From contig BFEA01000278.1 of NCBI GenBank assembly GCA_003427395.1, positions 1,420,587-1,479,891 on the forward strand: DNA of 59,305 bases, written 5' to 3'. The stretch is from Chara braunii. Its lineage: Eukaryota; Streptophyta; Charophyceae; Charales; Characeae. Shown in pieces: positions 30,427 to 39,481 of the stretch; position 1 is the stretch's first letter; each line of letters begins with the position of its first letter. Both the position numbers and the translations under genes were made by a program. The notes under the pieces are model-generated. The model worked only from the letters and a program-made list of their open reading frames with translations, was not told the DNA's origin and did no database searches.

Positions 30427-31640
30427 GCCGAACCCCTCCTAATATAGAGAAACAAAAATTTGAAGGAACTCACGAATACCAAAAATTCTGTTCTTTTCAA
30501 AAAATTTAATTATTTTATTGATTAAAATTACTAATTAGTGAGAATTTATTAAAATAGCCTTCATAAATTTTAATTGTTGCTTTATAATTACTTTATGGCC
30601 ATAGATTGAGAGACAATTGTCCCGAACCCCTTCCCCACGGGGGGAGGGGAAACGCTGCCGAAAATTTTGAAAATTTTTGTTTAAATTTGAATATATATAC
30701 TAATTAAAAGGATAAAAATAATTAAAATAATTAAAAATTCAGTAAAATAGGTTTACATCTTCTGTATTATTTCTCACATTTTCTCTGCATCGCTTAGTAT
30801 TTGTTGAGGGCTTCGCCCGAACCCCATCCTAACAGGGGGAGGCGGAATGCTACCAAAATTTTACTAAATTCACATAAATTATTCTAATCAAAACTAAATC
30901 AAGGAATTTGACATACCAAGGTGAAAACCTACTCTTAACTGGAGGAAAATAATAGGAAGAATCATTTCGACTTTCTTTTAATTTTTTTAAATAAATTTTG
31001 ATAAAATAAAGGAAATTCTAGAAAAAGGAAGGATAAGGGAGAAAGACCAACGGGAAATTGCAGGGGGTAACTAAGCCGAACCCTCAAAAGGGTGGGGGAA
31101 AAAAAAGGATTTTCTCGGATTCTTATTGAATTTTTGCGAATTAATTTTCGAATAATTCAGTAAAAATCCTTGGAAAGGTGGAGAAAACCAAGGAAATTCG
31201 AGTGGGATTCCCTCTGGCATTCTTCAGCCATCCTTGAATTCTGGGGCCAGAGTACCCCCAATTTTGGGACTGATTTTGAATTTTCTCTAATTTAAACTAT
31301 AAAAATTTTTTAAAAATAAAAAACAGTCTGGAAAATCCAAGGAAAGAGTGTCAACTTAATATTTCGTAGGTTCTTAAGTTGTTTGCAGCCCTTGTGGGCT
31401 GAGGGCGCGCGCGGGAGCACCGAGAGCAGTATTCCCTCGAATTGTGCACGTGCCTACTAATCGAGGGAACTTGAATAGAAGGCTCGTTAGCTCAATTCGA
31501 GCCAGGGATTCTGCATTATAGATATCTGGGATATAGTAGACACCAGTGAGGACATAGCAAGGCAACGCTTACTCAGGGATCGCCTCCCAAACCCCATCCC
31601 TACGGGGGGGAGGCGAAGCGCTGCCGGATTTTTCCCAGGG
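30427..31640 (+). repeat. Five dispersed hairpin modules in element 2 leader
   Basis: The module CGAACCCC-x-TCC, a short loop and GGGGGAGG-CGAA-x-CGCTGCCGAAAATTTT appears at 30621-30676, 30814-30864 and 31581-31640. Partial copies are at 30427-30445 and 31076-31105. The C-run and G-run of each copy pair to form a stable stem-loop around an ACG-type loop. Flanking sequence is AT-rich and unrelated between copies, so the module, not a larger unit, is what recurs. Confidence 0.7.
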
Positions 31641-31714
31641 TTATAAATATCCCTTGCTCCCATACCCCTATCCCAAGCACTGGAGGATTACCGCTAAGTA
31701 CAGGAGCTAGTCGG

Positions 31715-32670
31715 ATGTTGTGGTCCAAGGCCATAGAGGTGTATGAGGTCGACCGCGCATGGGAGATAGAACTCCCAGAGCTCATAGAGGGAGGCCTGGT
31801 AGAGTTTAGGCTCCCTGGACGACCCACCGATTTGCTCGACGGGCAATCCCGGTGGAGGTCTGTATTCTTGACCGCTGATGCGTGGCTGTTGACATATAGA
31901 GAGCACCTGAGGAGAGAGTACGGGGGTCTGACACGCGGAGTAGTAAGGACTTACCTATATCTAGGAGAGGAAGCAGCCAAGGAAGTTGCTCCGAGTCTTG
32001 CCATCTCGGGGGCTAGCGCGATCATCGATAGAGCCCAACGTTATCTGCAGCAGGAGGCTGACGAGTTTCGCATGGATGACGGGCAGGACCCGTCGACCTT
32101 GTTTCACGAGCGGCCTCCTCTTTATATCGGGGGCGATCTCTTGATAGCGCGAGACGGTTTCTTTCCCTATTCTGCGACTAGTTTGAGGGCGGTCCTCCCC
32201 TCTTTTGTGGTGGACTCGGTTTTCGGCGGAGTAAGAGGTATAGTGGAGACTTACCTCACGTATAGAGAGCTAAAGACCTTCGCTAGGGGGAGTTTGGACG
32301 AGCATTACATATACTACTCGCTTGCGACTGGGGGCCTTCGTTGGGGAGACGAGAGGGTTCAGCTGATAGAGCTGATCCGCTCATTAGGGGACGATTGCCA
32401 TGAGGGGTGTCGCCACCCTCGTACGTCTGGGATTTGTTGGATCGTGAGCTTCGAGCAGGGCCGGAGTACATCATTTGTATAGGCAGGCTCTTCTCGGAGG
32501 ATTTGGGGAGCCTGTGGAGCGAGGACCCTGGAGGACCCCTGATCCGCGATTATCAGCTGGCCTGTTACTATCAGGCGATCGGACTTCGTCCATATCGTGT
32601 GGAGGACGAGCAGGACGACGAGGAGTGGGCCGACAACGACGACGACGAGGAGGCCTGGGAGCCAGATTGA
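31715..32670 (+). pseudogene. Accessory protein A1 of element 2, frameshifted near 32400-32470
   Basis: The first ORF after the leader starts with ATG at 31715 and stays open for 255 codons; the homologous C-terminus continues in another frame to 32670. Blocks: VEFRLPGRPTDLL, RWRSVFLTADAWLLTYRE, LRAVLPSFVVDSVFGG, then after the shift LDRELRAGPEYI, ACYYQAIGLRPY and an acidic end EDEQDDEEW. Element 1 at 9309-10415 has the same blocks in one frame, which shows the shift is a lesion. Predicted full length is about 320 residues. No known fold recognised; no signal peptide or membrane segment seen. Confidence 0.7.
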
Positions 32671-32846
32671 ATTGACTCTGGGAGCGAGGGTGTTGAGTCA
32701 GAGGGGGAGATTGACGTCACTGACGCCCACTTTCCCAGGATAGGAGTTGTCGTCCGGGCCTAGGGGATGGTGCATAGAGGGAAGTGCTAGGGACGATTAT
32801 TGAGTGAGCTAGTGATTTGTGACAGCTGACAGCAGAGTGTGGTCTG

Positions 32847-33958
32847 ATGGTAGAGCAGGATGGTAGAGTGGAGCTTCAGATCGACAGTGCTAGATGGCCT
32901 AGACCGCCTGAGACAGTGGCACCAGGCAGAGTAGCGCTAGGCCTGCCAGTCAGGGGAGTGACTGCGGACGTGATAGAGAGTAGGTCGACGTCGACGGTGC
33001 TGGGGCTCGATGTGCACCTGTGGACGTACGTCATCGAGACTTTCGAGCAGGATGGGCAGAGGTGGTGGCGACCCAGCACGACGAGTATAGAGGTGGTAGG
33101 GCACATTTACTACTCGCCAGAGGTGCTAGCCACAGTCCACTTTCACGGGCTCTACATGATCATTGGCGCGAGGAGCAGATGGCGAGGAGGATCCTATTGG
33201 CTCGAGGGGGGTCCGTACGCGGTGAGGTAGAGCGACTGCACGGGGAGGTTCGGATTGTGATGACGACCATCCGGATCGGGGGACTTTTCCCGTATCCTAG
33301 TAGTCGGTTGCGCGTGACACTCCCAGTCTTTGTGGCGGAGGAACTTTGGGGTTTTAGGCGCCTAGGTGAGATCTACTTTGTGGCACTCGATTTATACGGT
33401 CTCTGCAGGGGATACAGTGATAGGGACTGGTTCCTTTATGCACAGTTCATAGGGGAACCACTTGTTGGTGAGCGAGGACTCCAGTTGATTGAGTTCCTAC
33501 GGGCCATTGTGCCAACCGGGAGCCCTGATCTATACTCCTTGTACCAGCCCCTGGGTTTCTGGATGGCGATAAAGAGAGAGGCACAGAGGCCTGCAGATTA
33601 TTTGACAGGAGTGGGACAGCTGTTGGCCGAGACTCGCGAGGAGAGGCCGAGTCACCTCATCTCAAGTTGTGAGATTGAGGAGTATTGTCTGCTGGTGTAT
33701 CCAGAGGCTGGCGATCTTAGGTGGTACGCCGAGGATCGAGAGTGGGAGGATTTCGATGATATAGATCCTTGGGGCGATCAGGACCAGGGCTGGGGAGATT
33801 TAGCATTGGCCGATAGAGCGGAGCAGGTAGGTGGAGAGGTGCAGCTGGAGAACGACTGGGGACACCTTCCCCAGGCCGAGCGACAGGAGGCTATCCCTTG
33901 GGGACAGGGGGTACATGAGGATGGAAACGAGGAGATGGTGGACGTCGAGAGGGATTAG
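32847..33958 (+). pseudogene. Accessory protein A2 of element 2, frameshifted near 33200
   Basis: Starts with ATG at 32847; the first frame gives the N-terminal half (PGRVALGLPVRG, LDVHLWTYVIETFEQDG, IEVVGHIYYSPEVL) and stops at 33230. The second frame, open to 33958, gives VRIVMTTIRIGGLFPYPSS, LRVTLPVFVAEELWGF, LIEFLRAIVPTG, QRPADYLTGVGQLLAE and a strongly acidic C-terminus. It is a tandem paralogue of the ORF at 31715 and matches the C-terminal half of element 1 A (NYLAGIAELYG). Confidence 0.68.
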
Positions 33959-34077
33959 TGCAGGTCGATGAGTTTGAGAAAGCTGGAAGGAGAGAAATAG
34001 AGGTGGATGGAGTGATGAGGGGTGATGCGGATGTATGGTTGGCGTATGTTTTGACGAGGGGATGAGAATCTTATAGA

Positions 34078-34803
34078 GTGAGAAAATTAATAGCGCTGAG
34101 AGAGAGGGTAGTGGGTTTCGATGTGCCACTCCCGATTCGATTGGAGGAGGTAGCTAGCGTGCCGATCCATCACTCCGGTACTTGGTTGGCAGAAGGAGTT
34201 TTCTTGTGGACGGTGATTACAGAGGATAGAGGATTCGATATTCCCCGACGACTGGAAGGGATAGGCCATCTTGTGTTTGACAAAACACAAGACATAGAGA
34301 TAGGGTTGACGCTTGCTGGTGTGAGCCAAGGTTGGTGGAGTTACGACGTTTTGGCGGAATCGATAGTGAGACAAAGACTGACGTCCATTGCGAGAGACAG
34401 ACCTTTCACCACCCGAGTCGTGATCGGTCCTCCTCACTTGATTTACCATCCGGTAGAGAGCTGGCGGATGGTTCTGCCTACGTTTGTCATAGAACAAACT
34501 TACGGGAGCGTAGACTGTTTGACGAGAGGGGTCAATCACACGCTGTGCGCACTCTGGTTGGGACTAGCGCCTCGATTTCGAGAGGCATACTACGCGGTCT
34601 GTGTGGGGTGGGGACCCTCGGATGAGGAGACGCGGAAAGACTTGATCGACGCTACCTGCTGGGTAGACTGTTTGAGGCCTGCGGACCTGATCTACTATTG
34701 TCGTAGACGCGTAGACGACAAGTACATAGGGCTGGAGGACCAAGGTACTTGTTTCGACACAGTTAGTAGGAGACATGCCAGGTCGGGTAACTACGGGAAT
34801 TAA
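34078..34803 (+). CDS. Accessory protein A3 (short form) of element 2
   Basis: An uninterrupted 241-codon frame with no ATG near its start; the first codon shown is GTG and a TGA precedes it. It contains GTWLAEGVFLWTVITEDRG, IGHLVFDKTQDIEIG, SWRMVLPTFVIEQTYGS and a C-terminal ADLIYYCRRR. It is the counterpart of 10422-11024 in element 1. The downstream ORF B1 starts inside its last 29 bases. The missing ATG may mean a damaged start or reinitiation. Confidence 0.55.
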   Translation: MRKLIALRERVVGFDVPLPIRLEEVASVPIHHSGTWLAEGVFLWTVITEDRGFDIPRRLEGIGHLVFDKTQDIEIGLTLAGVSQGWWSYDVLAESIVRQRLTSIARDRPFTTRVVIGPPHLIYHPVESWRMVLPTFVIEQTYGSVDCLTRGVNHTLCALWLGLAPRFREAYYAVCVGWGPSDEETRKDLIDATCWVDCLRPADLIYYCRRRVDDKYIGLEDQGTCFDTVSRRHARSGNYGN

Positions 34804-35056
34804 TGTGAGCAGGCAATTAGTGAACGAGGGTTTCACGGTTACTGTCCTACTCAAAACGCACATAGAGGACGATCTGATAGAGCATGAGAGTTTCCTGGAG
34901 GCCAGGGAGTTCATTCGGGAATACAGGCCAGAGGTTCTTGAATGCGTGACCTTCCAAACCAAGATATCGTATGAAGTGATGGTGTGGTCAGACGGGTACT
35001 TACGCGCGGAATTGTTCTTTGATGAGACGGTAGCAGAAGCTAGGAGTAGGGTATGA
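34775..35056 (+). CDS. Accessory protein B1 of element 2
   Basis: A clean 93-residue ORF with ATG at 34775, overlapping the end of A3. It reads MPGRV at the start, VTVLLKTHIEDD, FIREYRPEVLECV, KISYEVMVWSDGYLRAELFF and ends DETVAEARSRV. Element 1 (7065-7340) shares the start, the VMVWS core and the end. Its TGA overlaps an ATG (bases ATGA at 35053-35056). Function unknown; the alternating pattern suggests a small alpha/beta fold. Confidence 0.68.
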   Translation: MPGRVTTGINVSRQLVNEGFTVTVLLKTHIEDDLIEHESFLEAREFIREYRPEVLECVTFQTKISYEVMVWSDGYLRAELFFDETVAEARSRV

Positions 35057-35072
35057 GTCAATTTACCTTGTC

Positions 35073-35505
35073 ATGACAGAGCGCGAGCGGCAACTATATT
35101 GATATAGGCCTCGAGCTTCGTATTCGCTCCGGTGGGATCGCAGCGGATCTGACTCCTGGAGGAGTGTGAGCGAGAGGAATCCCCGAGTGGCTGCTCGAGG
35201 AGGAGAGACGAGCCGCCTCTCTTCTCTGCGACAACTTCTGTATGCTCGAGTTGTTTCGAGGCAGCTAGCGTGTGACAACAAGACTCTACAGATTCTTTTG
35301 AGGGTGAGCGTCGAACAGGAACTGTCAGACAGTGAGTTCAAAGAACTTGCTGAGGACGTCATACGGGAGCAGAGATTAGGAGCACTGAAGGAGTAGACAA
35401 TACAGAGTTGGGTGGTATATGAAGTGATCATTTGCGTAAAAGGGGAAGTGCGCTTGGAAATAGTTCAAGACGAGACGCCTACAGAGGCTCGGAGTAATAT
35501 GTGAT
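35073..35505 (+). pseudogene. Accessory protein B2 of element 2, two stops
   Basis: From the ATG at 35073 a frame with TGA at about 35100 and TAG at about 35394 encodes a basic Arg/Ser-rich N-terminus, then LLRVSVEQELSDSEFKELAE, and after the second stop WVVYEVIICVKGEVRLEIVQ and DETPTEARSNM. The second half is a paralogue of B1 (YEVMVW, DETVAEARS). Tandem duplication of B has therefore occurred in element 2 but not in element 1. Confidence 0.6.
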
Positions 35506-35542
35506 AGGTGCTTTAAGCTTAGAGGGAGATGGGTAGCAGGCG

Positions 35543-35890
35543 ATGGATGATCTAGAAGGAAGGAAAAAGAGAGTCGATGAGCGAATTACTAGACCAGTGT
35601 TAAAACAGATTAAGGAACTTGGCACCAAGATCCAAGATTGTGCATCAAGCAAGAGTGAGAGCGAGTTGCGTAGAATAGAAGCAACAACAAGAGCATTAGA
35701 GAGGTTTTCCACAGAGGGTGAAAAATTCTTCGCAAGATGACGCCTTGATTTTCTGGGGAGCGTAAAGGAGAGAGTTCGTAGAAGAGAGAAGCAAGAAGAC
35801 TCGCTTGGGTCGACAGGTAGGACAGGTGAGTTGCTGGAAGATGCAGCGTCGAAAGAGAAAACGAAGGGTGAAGGAACGTCAAAACAATGA
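35543..35890 (+). pseudogene. Accessory protein C of element 2, one TGA
   Basis: ATG at 35543, 115 codons to TGA at 35888, with one internal TGA after EGEKFFAR. The protein is a highly charged predicted coiled coil (KRVDERITRPVLKQIKELG, ELRRIEATTRALERF). At the position of the TGA the element 1 protein C has Arg (FLARRV), so CGA to TGA is the simplest lesion. It sits between B and D as in element 1. Confidence 0.6.
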
Positions 35891-35899
35891 TGGGAGACG

Positions 35900-36181
35900 A
35901 TGAGTTTTGATAAATATGGTATACGCATAGAAGGGAGGTCAAACGGACCGATTGCTTGTGTGGTGATACAGTTGGTTCACCTGGAGAGACTCAGCGTAGT
36001 AGAAGAAGTGGAGTGTACCCGGCAAGCTGTGCGGAAGGCGCGAGTGACTGGACTTTGGGTAGGAGAAGGAAGCATGCGTCTGATCAACTACTTGTTGTGC
36101 GTGTCTCCCTTTGATAATCGACCTTTGTGTAGGGCATGGCACGAGACCCCTAGAGAAGTAGAGATACTCCTGAAGAGCTAG
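35900..36181 (+). CDS. Accessory protein D of element 2
   Basis: A clean 93-residue ORF starting with ATG ten bases after the stop of C. MSFDKYGIRIEGRSNGPI and the following ACVVIQLVHLERL align with the N-terminal third of element 1 D (KKYRLSVRAEIEGSLVRV). The long helical C-terminal part of the element 1 protein is absent. The next ORF starts three bases after its stop. Unknown function. Confidence 0.6.
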   Translation: MSFDKYGIRIEGRSNGPIACVVIQLVHLERLSVVEEVECTRQAVRKARVTGLWVGEGSMRLINYLLCVSPFDNRPLCRAWHETPREVEILLKS

Positions 36182-36184
36182 GCT

Positions 36185-36340
36185 ATGGAAGTTGGAGATT
36201 TAGTTGAGGTCATAGGGAAGAGTTCCATTCTCAGAGTGCTTCAAACGCACAACCGGTACTGAAACGAGTACCTTCAGACTTTAGCTGACATTGAAGATTT
36301 CGGCGATATAGACGACTTCGAAACGTTCTACGAACTTTAG
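36185..36340 (+). CDS. Small ORF between D and F
   Basis: ATG at 36185 opens MEVGDLVEVIGKSSILRVL, reaches a TGA near 36260, and the same frame resumes with an acidic tail (DIEDFGDIDDFETF) to TAG at 36340. About 51 codons in all. No counterpart is visible in element 1. It may be a remnant. Confidence 0.3.
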
Positions 36341-36420
36341 AGGAATCCACGGAGAGGGTTTTTTTGGCATTAGCCCTAATCGCGGCTGAATGCTAGGTGG
36401 TCCATGGAGACGAGTAAGAG

Positions 36421-36837
36421 ATGCCACTACCGGAGACGGAACTAGCAAGGAGAAGACGAAGATTTGGAGCTTGGAGCGGTCCTTATGAACCCGAGCACGA
36501 GAAAGTACTTAGAGAATTGAGCACGATTGGCAGGCGAGAAGTCTTCCCGTACGAGGTGGTTAAGTATCAGGTGCAGAACAGTGGGATTGAACGAAATCAA
36601 TACTATATTATGACCGTGCGGTTCTGTGATCTAGGAGTGTACCACGCTGGTATATACCTGCCCAGAGAGAGAGAAGAGTTCTGCATATACGAGAGGAATT
36701 GGAGAAGAGCCGCCTGGGCATCAAGAGAAGAGGAAAAGAGGTTAGAAGGCCTGGGGAAGATTGTTGAGGTTTGCGACGACATCACGATCTTTGACGACCT
36801 TCCTAGACTGCCTGTTTCATATAGAGGACTGAAGTAG
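36421..36837 (+). CDS. Accessory protein F of element 2
   Basis: A clean 138-residue ORF with ATG at 36421. Blocks: REVFPYEVVKYQVQ, YYIMTVRFCDLGVYHAGIYL with P[KR], NWRRAAWASREEEKRLEGLG and a C-terminal LPRLPVSYRG. These match the three F copies of element 1 and the stand-alone ORF at 47719-48219. It is the last accessory ORF before gag here; in element 1 F lies upstream of B, so the position of F is not fixed while B-C-D is. Confidence 0.68.
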   Translation: MPLPETELARRRRRFGAWSGPYEPEHEKVLRELSTIGRREVFPYEVVKYQVQNSGIERNQYYIMTVRFCDLGVYHAGIYLPREREEFCIYERNWRRAAWASREEEKRLEGLGKIVEVCDDITIFDDLPRLPVSYRGLK

Positions 36838-37030
36838 AATGGATGAGAGGCGGTAGTGGATTTTGCCCGAACTGTCAGAACAGACGGTAAACAAAGGAAG
36901 GAAGGCTCTACCTTGGCACAAGAGTACTAGGAGGTCTAGGAGACTCACGAGATCCGAGACTAGAATGGAAAGGTGATAGTGATACTGAGCGCGGCTGAGA
37001 ACTAGAGTGGGGAACTCAGGGATCTGCAGA

Positions 37031-37134
37031 GCCGGTTCTGACATTAGGTCCGGGCTGCCGGTTCTGGCATTAGGTCCGGGCTGTCGGTTCTAACATTAGG
37101 TCCAGGCTGTCGGTTCTGACATCAGGTCCGCCTT
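37031..37134. repeat. 26-bp minisatellite, four units
   Basis: Four head-to-tail units GYCGGTTCTGACATTAGGTC plus CGGGCT start at 37031, 37057, 37083 and 37109, differing at one to four positions. They lie between accessory F and the gag ATG. Copies are similar enough to indicate recent expansion. Confidence 0.9.
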
Positions 37135-37163
37135 CAATATTCAGGTCGAAAGCAAAATTAAGT

Positions 37164-39481
37164 ATGGAATCTGACACGATGGGACCGCATCATGAGGAGG
37201 AGCAACAGGCAGCTGTATATCGAGCATCGCTGGATCGCGCTCTGCGAGACCTTAAGGAGCGCCTCCGACAGAACGTGCCTTTGAGGTGCGTGGAACAACC
37301 GGACGACGGAGACCCTGAGGCAACAGAAAAATTTTCCAGAATTAAATAATCATTCTAGAGAAAAATTACATTATAAATTCCAAATTTTCATTCCATCTTA
37401 AAAAATGTCATTCCAATTTTAAAAGTCTCTGTCTTACTTGAAAACTTTCCTTCCAAGAATAGGGTATCCCTTTTTATTTGAGCTGCATGCTAGAGATGGA
37501 ATGAAAGTTTGGATGAGTTCATGATATATTTGAATTGGACTGTCATTCTAAGTAAGGATTTACAATCATAAATAAGTTAATCCAATCTAAATTAGACGAT
37601 GTTTGTTGTAGTAGAATGAAAGTCTAATTAAAACATTTCATAAACTCGTCCAGACTTTCATTCCATCTTGAACAAATAGATGTAGTTAGAAGGGAAAGCT
37701 CATATTTAGACGGGAACTTATCAAATTAAATTAAAAATTTTAGAATTGGACAAACATTGGAATGATAATTTATAAATATGAAGGATTTTTTTTTTATGGA
37801 ATGTTTTTTCAACTTTCATTTCTCATGGGAATTTTTCTGTTGGGTGATGGAGTACCCAGTTGCCACAGACCCAAACAGGGCAGCTACAGTAGGACGGGTG
37901 GAGAGTCGTACAGAGCCTCCGAGCTTTCGGCGAGAGTCGATTACTCGACGCTCGCCCGCGTATGAGCGAAGAGACGATAGAGGAGATCGAGGGAGAGAAG
38001 ACCGGAGGGACCAGTACATCAGGGAGCAACTTTGGAGAGATAGGGAGAGAGTTGCGCCACTCAGACGGATTTTCGACCCCCTGACGGGGGAGTCACACTC
38101 CCTGCCATATGAGGCGAGAGACAGGTTCATCATCTCGCATCAGCCTACAGAATTGGATACGAGACCTCCCGTTTTCAAGGGATGTGGTATTACCGAATAC
38201 CTTGAGAAATGAGAGCTGCATGCTTACCGAAATCAGTAGACAAAGGATGAGAATATAAATAACTTCTTATTTAACACGGACCCGAGTTTGAGTCCGGATA
38301 TTAAAGAGGCTCGACCCAAAGACAGGCGATGGGCTACATATAAAGCCAATCTATATGAGTTCTACAAACTAGAAGATATTAAGTATTTTATCCGAGATTT
38401 AGAGCAACTGACTCAAGGAGAGGACGAGAGCGTTCGGGCTTTCAGAAAGCGATTCCAGAAGGTATTTGATGCCCTCATGGCAAGAGGGAAACTATCAGAA
38501 GTCGAGAGATGCACGATCTTTCTCGGACGACTACCAAGAGGGAAACAAAAGGCGGTATTGAGAGAGACGCCTCACAATAAGTTACAGTTCACCGCTTTAC
38601 TCAAGTTGGCAATGAAGGCTGAGGCTGATGATTATAAGGATCTACTCTGGAGGGGAATGCAGCGTCGTGACTTTTCCCTCTATCGGGAGTACGGGACCGA
38701 TAGGTGTCTAGACTTCAACGATCAGTGGTGGGCAGAGCGGCGATATTTGATGGACAGAGACGCACCACAATGATCGAGGGACAACGAGACAATGATGGAT
38801 GAGGTGAGAGAGATAAGAGAGAGGGTCTTTTGAGACTAAGACTGGGGCGACTACATACCGGGACAAGCTCGGGTCTCCCTATTCTTTGCGGTGGGACCGT
38901 AGGAACGCCGACCTATGGAGGAGCGTCGAGGATCGGAATCCTCGCACACTAGCAGATTACCGTGCGAGAGAGAGAGATGAGGATACCTGGCGACGTAGGG
39001 ATGATGACATAGATAGAGATCCTCAACGCGACGGGAATCGGGGAGTAGACTCCTTTAGTAGGGGAGGTAGATCTGAGCAGTATCCACGCAGCCCCAGGTA
39101 CGGAGGGAACACGGACGGATACCGGAGCCTAGACAATTTCAATTCGAGGGACAGAGAGGACTCCCGCGACCGATGAGAATCAGACAGGGACCGCCGTGAC
39201 GGATATCGCGGCGGTTATGAGCGGACGGAGAGAGGTGGAAGCCGCAGGGAAGAACCGCGTGGACAGTACAAACGAGGGGGATACCATGCGTCGCCTGGAT
39301 ACCCCGAGTTCCCAAACTATCCAAAATCTTCTGGGCCGTCCAACCAGGACGCTAGACGGTCAGCTATTAGGGGTACGGAGGAGCGACCCCCTACTCATAG
39401 GAACTCCTGTATCTATTGCAGGGCTGACGATCATATGAAGAGGGACTGCCCTGACCTCAGACGAGCAATAGATAATGATTG
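37164..39481 (+). pseudogene. Gag of element 2, interrupted by a MITE
   Basis: ATG at 37164 begins an acidic then charged N-terminus (SLDRALRDLKERLRQNV) that is cut at 37320 by the MITE. The frame resumes at 37845, and removing the MITE with one target copy would rejoin the two parts in frame. After the break come an Arg-rich segment, RPPVFKGCGITEYLEK, a TGA where Gag has Trp, the capsid blocks VRAFRKRFQKV and CTIFLGRLPRGKQ, a second Arg/Asp-rich stretch (39000-39200) with more stops, and a CCHC knuckle CIYCRADDHMKRDC at 39407-39449. It is homologous to element 1 gag. Confidence 0.8.
37321..37842. mobile_element. MITE family copy 2 (522 bp, target duplication GG), inside gag
   Basis: Starts CAACAGAAAAATTTTCC and ends GGAATTTTTCTGTTG, the best-preserved inverted ends of the family. 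Flanks are GAGG and GGTG, giving a two-base GG duplication. The copy is about 90 percent identical by eye to copy 1. It has no coding capacity. It lies in the gag N-terminus of element 2, so it is younger than that element. Confidence 0.87.
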
